DNA of 64,000 nucleotides from Straminergon stramineum (Eukaryota; Streptophyta; Bryopsida; Hypnales; Calliergonaceae). The stretch covers positions 13,604,019 through 13,668,018 of the forward strand of contig OY987270.1 of the NCBI GenBank assembly GCA_963920665.1, written 5' to 3'. Under the pieces are notes generated by a model. The model did not search any database and was not told the DNA's origin. It saw only the letters and a list, made by a program, of their open reading frames with translations. Shown one piece after another: positions 56,895-64,000 of this stretch (positions within the stretch are counted from its first letter, which is position 1; each line of letters begins with the position of its first letter). A program made the translations under genes and the position numbers.

Positions 56895-59095
56895 ATGGGG
56901 GGCGGCTTCAGAGTTTTGCATTTGGTCCGACCGTTCTTGTCGGTGCTGCCCGAGGTGCAAACAGCAGAGAGGAGAGTGCCGTTTAGGGAGAAGGTTATGT
57001 ACACTGTTGTGTCGCTTTTCATCTTTCTGGTTTGCAGCCAGCTGCCTCTGTATGGAATCCACTCCGCGACCGGGTCGGACCCGTTCTACTGGATGAGAGT
57101 GATTCTTGCATCTAACCGAGGAACCGTGATGGAGCTAGGTATCACTCCCATCGTTACTTCGGGACTCGTGATGCAGCTTTTGGCTGGATCGAAGCTCATT
57201 GAGGTCGACAACAGCGTGAGGGAGGACAGGGCTCTTTTGTATGTAGTCATCAACTCCACCTGTGCTTTTTATTGATCAGATTGGACTTACTTTTCAACTA
57301 TCCTGTCGGGCACAACCACGTTTTTAAAATTTTGACTGATGACCTGTTTATTCCTTTCTGTTTATAGAATTGTCGTCTACTGCAAGTGGCGGGTTTTTAA
57401 AATTTCTGTTTTAACTGTGTAGGAATGGTGCCCAGAAGCTCCTCGGTGTTTTGATCACCATCGGAGAGGCCGTCGCTTACGTCTTGTCAGGCATGTACGG
57501 AAACGTTAGCGATCTCGGAGCTGGAAATGCAATTCTCATCATTATCCAGCTCTTTTTCGCTGGGATCATTGTTATCTGTCTCGATGAGTTGTTGCAGAAG
57601 GGTTATGGACTGGGCTCCGGTATTTCTCTGTTCATTGCGACCAATATCTGGTAAGCTTTTAGGACTTGATGATTCTCTTGTAGGTTTAGCTTTTCTACTG
57701 TATTGATGTGATCTGTGCATTATTTGTTGAATTTCCTTTGTGTTTTATTTTAGTCATTCATGTTGAACTGTACATTCAATCGTCAAGGTCACTCATTCCT
57801 TCGCGCTATACTGCAGTGAGAACATCATCTGGAAGGCGTTTAGCCCAACCACCATCAACAGTGGCCGTGGAGCTGAATTTGAGGGAGCTGTTATTGCGCT
57901 CTTCCATCTTCTGTTAACGAGGTCGGACAAGACTAGAGCACTGAAGGAGGCATTTTACAGACAAAATCTTCCAAACGTGACCAATCTGTTGGCAACGATC
58001 GTTGTCTTCCTTATTGTTATCTACTTCCAAGGATTCAGGGTTGTTCTTCCTGTCCGTTCCAAGAGTGCACGTGGCCAACAAGGTTCTTACCCAATTAAGC
58101 TATTTTACACTTCCAACATGCCCATTATCCTCCAGAGTGCTCTCGTCTCCAACTTATACTTCATTTCACAGGTATGCTTGGCGTCTAAATGCCTTCAATT
58201 ACCATTGTTTCTTCATTTCAGAAGCGAATTATCAATATTTTAAGAGGTGTTATCTCACCCTCGTGGTTCTTTCATGTGAATTTCCAGCTTTTGTTCAAGA
58301 GATACAGCAGCAACTTCGTTGTGAATCTACTTGGCAAATGGAAGGAGTCGGAGTATTCACAGAGTGGGCAACTCATTCCAGTTGGAGGCCTCGTTTACTA
58401 CATCACTCCCCCTACTAGGTATTCCGGACTGCCTGTGAATTGATACCTGTTTTTTTGTGTTTGAAATTACTATAAGTTTGCTGATTTATTGGAGAAGTTT
58501 GCTGACCGTCACGTACTGGTTGTTTTGTCCAGCCTTGGAGACATCGTTGCGAATCCATTCCACGCACTTTTCTACCTGACCTTCATGCTCACAGCTTGTG
58601 CTCTTTTCTCAAAGACATGGATTGAAGTATCAGGATCATCTGCTCGAGATGTTGCCAAGCAGCTTAAGGTAGCTTCTAAAACTTTTTATTCCCCATTTTT
58701 TAGGTCTATTTAAAATCCGACAACGTCTGTTTTCAGAGGACCACGATTGTCAGTATTTCAAAGTCTCAGTCTCAGTTGCAAGTGAGAACCAGGGAAGGAA
58801 GAAATCTTCGAATCTTATCATTTGCTGACCGAAGCTATTGTTGTATCTTCGACAGGAGCAACAAATGTTCATGCCAGGTCATCGTGAATCCAACCTTCAG
58901 AGGGAGTTGAACCGCTACATTCCCACTGCGGCTGCTTTTGGAGGCATGTGCATTGGAGCATTGACGGTTGTTGCCGACTTCATGGGCGCCATTGGGTCAG
59001 GAACTGGAATCCTTCTCGCCGTCACCATTATTTATCAGTACTTCGAAACCTTCGACAAGGAGCGTGCCAGTGAGCTTGGATTCTTTGGGTTTTAG
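56895..59095 (+). CDS. SEC61A: Protein transport protein Sec61 subunit alpha
   Basis: Six exons: 56895-57238, 57423-57650, 57817-58171, 58288-58418, 58533-58668 and 58856-59095. All junctions are GT-AG and in phase. They give 477 aa, the usual size for plant Sec61-alpha. Sec61-alpha is the pore of the ER translocon. It passes secretory proteins across, or into, the ER membrane with the beta and gamma subunits. Readable marks are [20 protein letters not shown] (TM1), [20 protein letters not shown] (plug and TM2 region), [26 protein letters not shown] (TM5), the cytosolic ribosome-facing [20 protein letters not shown] loop and the C-terminal [18 protein letters not shown]. Multi-spanning, no cleaved signal. 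No stop or shift was found, so this gene looks active. Terminal stop is TAG. Confidence 0.96.
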
Positions 59096-60208
59096 CTCCT
59101 GAACTTTTGTTGCAGGTTACTGAAATTGCAAGCTCTATTGCTGACTTCTGTAACTCAATCGGATCCACTTGAGAGGACGATGTGTGTTCAGTTACAATCA
59201 GGGGATGTCCTGTGTCTATGGAAATTAGTGAGAGTCAGGCCGGTACATCCTGCCTGGCCACTCTGCCAAATTTTGCAGTTGGGTTATGTCTAGATCTCCT
59301 AAATGGTTCTATCTTCCGACCCTAGGGTACGGACTTCAAACCTCAGCTTTTCTGATTTGCCTACTCTGCTGCGAGTTTAGGGGCAACGTGTAACTCAATA
59401 TTGACCTCTCATACTGGGACACTGTTTTTTTAATTGAAAGAGTTTTTTTTAATCAATCATCTTATTTTTTGGCTTTCGTGTGTTGCTGTTTTACATTACT
59501 GTTGTATTTCTTATTGGACTTACGAGGTGTCAAAATTCAACAGTGCTTGACCTCAATAGCAAGACTTTTCCATCGCTTTCTATTTTGAGGCAGGTTCTCT
59601 TTTGAGCGACAAATTCGTGTCTGAAAGGTTTAGCCCCCTGTTTGAGACCTGAGATCGTGTCAGTTCCCAAGTTATCTCTGCACCGACACACTTTAGGTAC
59701 CGCCGTACCGCAAAGTCGTTACTAAAGTCAGCAAATGGCCGTGTTATTAAAATAAAACCATTATCAATTGGAGGTCACTTATTTTTTACTGTCTTCTTTC
59801 GTACCCTACGTGTAGGTCAGTTCTCATAGATGATTAGGGTAAGTCTGGAACATGTATTAAATTTGAAAATTTGTACCACTATTTCTGAAAATCTGAAAAA
59901 ATTTCATTGTTGCCAATTCTGAATATGAAAAGCTTATTCCTGAGAAAATTTAGAAAGAGGAACAGATTTATGCATGAATAGAAAAAATCAATCCATTTGA
60001 ATCAAAAAATTATGAAGAGCAAAGTTTCAAAAGCCAAGAATTTCAATTGAAGGTACAGAATTTGCCATATTGTTCAAATGCCAAAATGAAATTGTTTTGG
60101 CACCAAGTTGCTTGATTTTGATGTGTACATACAGTATTCCCATTGTCATGTGATTGTAAAGAATTGAATTAACCATATAAGGACTTTGGAGATTGAAAAG
60201 GTCTAAGG
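59096..60208. other. Sec61 3' flank and spacer
   Basis: The 3' UTR probably occupies the first 300-650 bases. AATAAA-like ATAAAA motifs lie near 59750. No gene follows. Confidence 0.45.
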
Positions 60209-60420
60209 TAAGAGCACCTAATGGCATCCCTATATCCAATGGCGTCAACTCTACAAAGCATAATCACTTCAAGCTGTAAATGTAAGTAGACAATAGAGAG
60301 CTTATTTTTTTGACCTAAAATGATAAGATGTCTACAATCCAACTACATTTATGTTCTAGAATGAATTCTTGGCCTAAAAAGGAATGCCATTGGGTACAGG
60401 GATGCCATTGGGTACTCTTA
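60209..60420. mobile_element. Small MITE, about 210 bp, Harbinger-like ends
   Basis: Left AAGGTAAGAGCACCTAATGG and right complement AAGGTAAGAGTACCCAATGG pair well, and ATGGCATCCCT continues the match. Exact borders are uncertain because TAA and TTA occur within the inverted repeat, so no clean duplication can be assigned. Confidence 0.55.
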
Positions 60421-62764
60421 CCTTAATGGATAATTGTAGGAATAAAAAATGCACCTAAATTGGAGGTTGCTTCCTTCTAAATTGGTGTGCATGAGAGTAA
60501 AATACTAACTTGAGCTAATTTGGGGCTTATGAAAATTTGCAAGATTAATCTGTCAAGGATGCCAAGGACCAAATGCATTTGATGAATGACTTCATTGTTC
60601 ACTATAGAAACAAAGAATGCACCTATTGGCCTAATAATAAAATTTTGATTATAGGCAGTTGCATCCTTCAAGGGTTAATATGCATAGAACTTTGAGATAA
60701 AATCAAAATATTAGAGTGGCTCTAAATGTTATGAAATGTAACCCTCTTTTGTCCCCTATTACATTCTTTAGTACTATATGTTATAGAATTAATTTGAATT
60801 CAAATTGCATTTTTTAAAAGAATAATAAGGTACAATCTTGTCATAGTTGAAGAGAACCTTGGTAATAATGTTATGGGATCCATATTCATTGTTTTAAAAG
60901 TTATATTCTTCTCCAATTGAGGTCTAGGTCCACTTTTGTACAAATAGGTGTCAAAAGTTTCTATGATAGAGAATTGTAAGAATAAATTCTTAAAGTCCCA
61001 AAGCCTTTTTCTTTTTGAAAAAACATTGAAAATTGCAATTACTAGTGCATTGAGTATACATGTAAAAAATTATTTTATAAGGAACCAAACCAAAGGATGT
61101 TGGACTACTCATGTATAAAAGCATGTGTTAGCCCATAAAATACTAGAGCACCTTTTGGGCCCAAATTGTCAAAAACTTCCACTTTTTAGGTCTATGAAAA
61201 AACAATGAAAAAAAGAAGTTTTCTTTGAAACTCAATTGTACAAATTTTGTCCTAGACTATATTGGGAATACGTGGAAAAAATTTAGAAACTTTGATTGGA
61301 CAATTTGAAAGACTAAAGCATTTGAAGTTAGAAGATTTTTATTTTTTTGGCTATGACTACCAAGGTCAATAGACTTTAACACTTCCTAGAGTGAGATTTT
61401 TGTTCTATACAAGGTTTTTTTTTTTGACAGTTGCATCCTATATTATGTGAGTTATATACCTACCAAATTTTAGAGGTAAATATGGAGTTTAGGAAAGATT
61501 TCCTACCTCCCCAAATTGTACAATTTTTTTTGGGTAGAACAACTTTTGATTTGTGTACTTGACTAGAAAAAAATCTCACTAAATGATGACATATCCAAAA
61601 TTTGTATCAAAATTTCAAAAAGATTCCATTAGTTGTGTCCAATATAGTAGCCCCTTCTTGGATTCAACTCAACTTAATTATGAAGCGGTCCCTTTTTGGG
61701 TTCAATTCAACCTAATTGAACCTAAGAAGGGGCCACTCCGTTATGCAAAAATTTGGATGGGAAAGAGACTTCTAAACTCACTAATCAGACCAAGATTTGC
61801 ATGATGGGCTCAAATATTTGCCATGATTACCCAATCCATCTCCAAGATTTCTTGGTTTAGTCATGGAGGATTGCTAACACATGCCTCCCCACCAATTTCC
61901 ACAAGCCAAGTGGCTACTATCAACTTTAGTGGCCCTACATGGTGGCACTAATGAGGACGTGGACAACTTCATACTCACTTCAAGTAGTAGTAAAGTTAAT
62001 AAAGAAACTCAAAGTCCCTTGATGAGTTCAATTCTCCTGTAATGACTCAACCTAATTAATTCAAATCTCATTTTTTGCAAAAATTCTATCATGGATCAAG
62101 GTTTTCTTCCCAGACATGGTGACATTACAACAATCCAATGTCACATGAAGTCTCATAGAGCCTTGCAATGTCCAATAGAGTCAAATTTACCTTTGACTTC
62201 TAAAAAATTTATCCCCTTTTTACTTAGGTTGCTGGGATGCCATGTAGCATTTGCATGGTACATAAAGGGGTGTATGTAGGTACAGAATGAATGGATGACT
62301 ATGGGTTTGGGGCAACTCCATTTATGGGCGACCTCAAGAAGGAGAACACATTTGAAGGTGACTGTGGGTAGAGAGGGTTGACCCATGGTCATTTTGTTGA
62401 AGCCACAGTTGCCTCTAATAAACCTGCAATTGTTCATTATGCACCCACAATCGACCCTAATAGATTTTAAGTCACCCCTAGTAGACCCGCTATCGAGTAG
62501 AGAGGCCTTGCCTTGGGAAAACGCGGGGCTTTTAACTGCAACTAGATGTGGCCCAAATAATAGAAGATCCCGTGGCCATATAAAGTCACAAACATAATAA
62601 TAAACCCCCAGATGATGCCATATGAACCAAAATACCATCACATTTCTATACACCCCTCCAAAGATGTCATGGAGTCTCAATATACATCATGTGTGGTAAA
62701 AAATAGTAAAAACAAAGTCATATTCTTCATAAACTCCCCTTGAAGAAGTGTTTGATAGATGAAT
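60421..62764. other. AT-rich spacer, nothing recognised
   Basis: Scattered short ORFs, such as 73 codons at 61583-61804, have no recognisable domain. A 175-codon minus-strand frame at 62153-62680 has biased but unrecognised content and no splice context. Confidence 0.45.
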
Positions 62765-63420
62765 GAGTTCCACGTCCATTATACAACTCCAAACTAAGAG
62801 TGTGATATGTCCCTGGAAAGCTAACAAAAATTTCTACAACCTCTTCGAAATTCACTCAAAACTAAGATACTGTCCGACTTTTATGGTCGGTTAAAGTTCA
62901 CCTTTTCCAACTCAAAGGCAGCTCACCTATACTTCACTCCCAAGTCCATAACTTTCACATACTACCTCCAAATCAAGAAAATAAACCCATTTTGAAAAGT
63001 TAACATGAATATCTACAATCTCCCCAATTTTAACTCAAATCTAAAGTACTGTCCACATTTCATAGCCTTTCAAAGTTCACTCTCTTGAAAACCCGAAAGT
63101 ATCTTTTCACCCTTTCACTCTTAAGTCCATAACTTTCACATACTACCTCCAAATCAAAAAAATAAACCCATTTTGAAAAGATAAAAGAAGTATCTACAAC
63201 CTCCCTTAGAGTAACTCAAAACTAAGATACTTTCTACCTTTTATAGTCTATCAAAGCTCACTCTCTTGAAAGTTTGAGGCAACTCCACAACACTTCACTC
63301 CCAAACTCATAACTTACACATACTAACTCCAAACTTAATGAATGATAGCTTTTTGGAAATAAAAAAACAAGATACACAAGCTCTCAAAATTTCATTACCA
63401 AACTCTCTATGTACAATGTG
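62765..63420. repeat. 181-bp tandem repeat, three to four diverged units
   Basis: The motif CCATAACTTTCACATACTAC or its variants recurs near 62947, 63128 and 63308, a period of about 181. Each is followed by CTCCAAAT and later by a CTCTCTTGAAA-like segment. The units resemble the interior of TTAA element 2 (about 15700-16200). The sequence after them (GAGGTAAAAAAAAAGAGTTC near 63733) resembles 16540-16565 there. Confidence 0.65.
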
Positions 63421-64000
63421 CCATGCCCTCTTAAAGTGACGGGTCTCCTCAACAAACAAGGAGGAAGAACATGACCCTCCACCTCCGTGCCATCCACCTA
63501 AGCTAGTGGATTTTGGCCACTAAGATGCTGCATGAGCCATAATATACCCATGGGCCACCTCCTATCCTTGATAAGTCTATCCATATCATCTATGTGGACT
63601 TCTAATCCATTAAAAAAACAAAGAAAAGGTAAAACAAGCTTTACCTTTTGTTTTTACAACTTCAAATAAACAAACTAAAATATTAAAATATTTTCTAATA
63701 TAGAAATTAAAGAACTAAATGTTTGTCAAATAGAGGTAAAAAAAAAGAGTTCAAATGGAGTATGACCCCATTTGTTTCTTGAGAGTCTAGAAAAAAAAAC
63801 CTCCAATTTAATAAAAAATTATATATTTTCACATAATCAACGCATATACAATGCAACACCACAATCATACATTCTGACCTTATGTGAGCTCCTAATTTGT
63901 CACTTAGGACTCATTGTTTGTTTGTTTTTTCAAATCTCACAATTTACGAGCTAATTAGATGCAAAGGTTTTAAAAATAGGTTGTGACATATCAAAGTAGG
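63421..64000. other. Window end, possibly inside a relative of TTAA element 2
   Basis: No gene seen. Similarity to 16440-16600 suggests the same repeat family, but no terminal CCCC...GGGG end is visible before the window stops. Confidence 0.35.

Noticed and set aside
62153..62680. 175-codon minus-strand frame as a gene
   Set aside because: No motif, no splice context and a repeat-rich neighbourhood; probably chance.
1..64000. CRISPR arrays, rRNA or tRNA genes, bacterial-type operons
   Set aside because: None seen. Direct repeats present are transposon subterminal arrays, microsatellites or diverged tandem units, and the coding style is eukaryotic with introns.

Overview
This window looks like nuclear DNA of a land plant, most likely a bryophyte (moss or liverwort grade). 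That placement is inference. It rests on plant-type GT-AG introns, a full Sec61-alpha gene, Copia, PIF/Harbinger and CACTA elements, a kinase relic of a type I associate with moss genomes (GGQAELY...VLKVFKKGTSL...DFECSFGV), and two small host genes that resemble early-land-plant families. The DNA is AT-rich and gene-poor. Only three genes look intact: a three-TM protein (644-2677), a small soluble protein (3336-4646) and the Sec61 translocon subunit (56895-59095). The rest is mobile DNA in several stages of decay.

Layout: 0.6-4.7 kb holds two host genes on the + strand. 5.8-6.8 kb is a non-autonomous element with TTAA target duplications and CCCC...GGGG ends. 8.2-13.8 kb is a Ty1/Copia retrotransposon on the minus strand with 246-bp LTRs and an ATACA duplication. 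14.8-17.4 kb is a larger TTAA element with a degenerate ORF, followed by a small TAA-flanked MITE. 19.3-20.5 kb is a kinase pseudogene. 21-26 kb is AT-rich and carries CACTA-type foldback MITEs and a third TTAA element. 26.6-32.1 kb is a PIF/Harbinger transposon with convergent ORF1 and transposase and a TAA duplication. 34.7-51.6 kb appears to be one giant (about 17 kb) terminal-inverted-repeat transposon. 54.1-55.8 kb has two more MITEs just upstream of Sec61. 59-64 kb is AT-rich, with a 181-bp tandem repeat near the end.

The most interesting object is the giant element at 34662-51642. Its 27-bp inverted termini differ at one position and are flanked by TTTG on both sides. Inside are a transposase-like gene (minus strand, DUF7869-like, RNase-H-type motifs) and an unrecognised frame of about 1,535 codons on the plus strand with an RG-rich segment and 51-bp coding repeats. 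Younger elements are nested in it.

A second theme is how these genes died. About 25 premature stops are readable across the TE genes and the kinase relic. All but one are TAG or TGA, as expected from C-to-T decay of CAG, CGA or TGG codons at methylated CHG and CG sites. A third theme is a natural control experiment at 22.4-23.7 kb, where two copies of a 52-53-bp tandem repeat carry different transposons and each copy supplies the empty site for the other.
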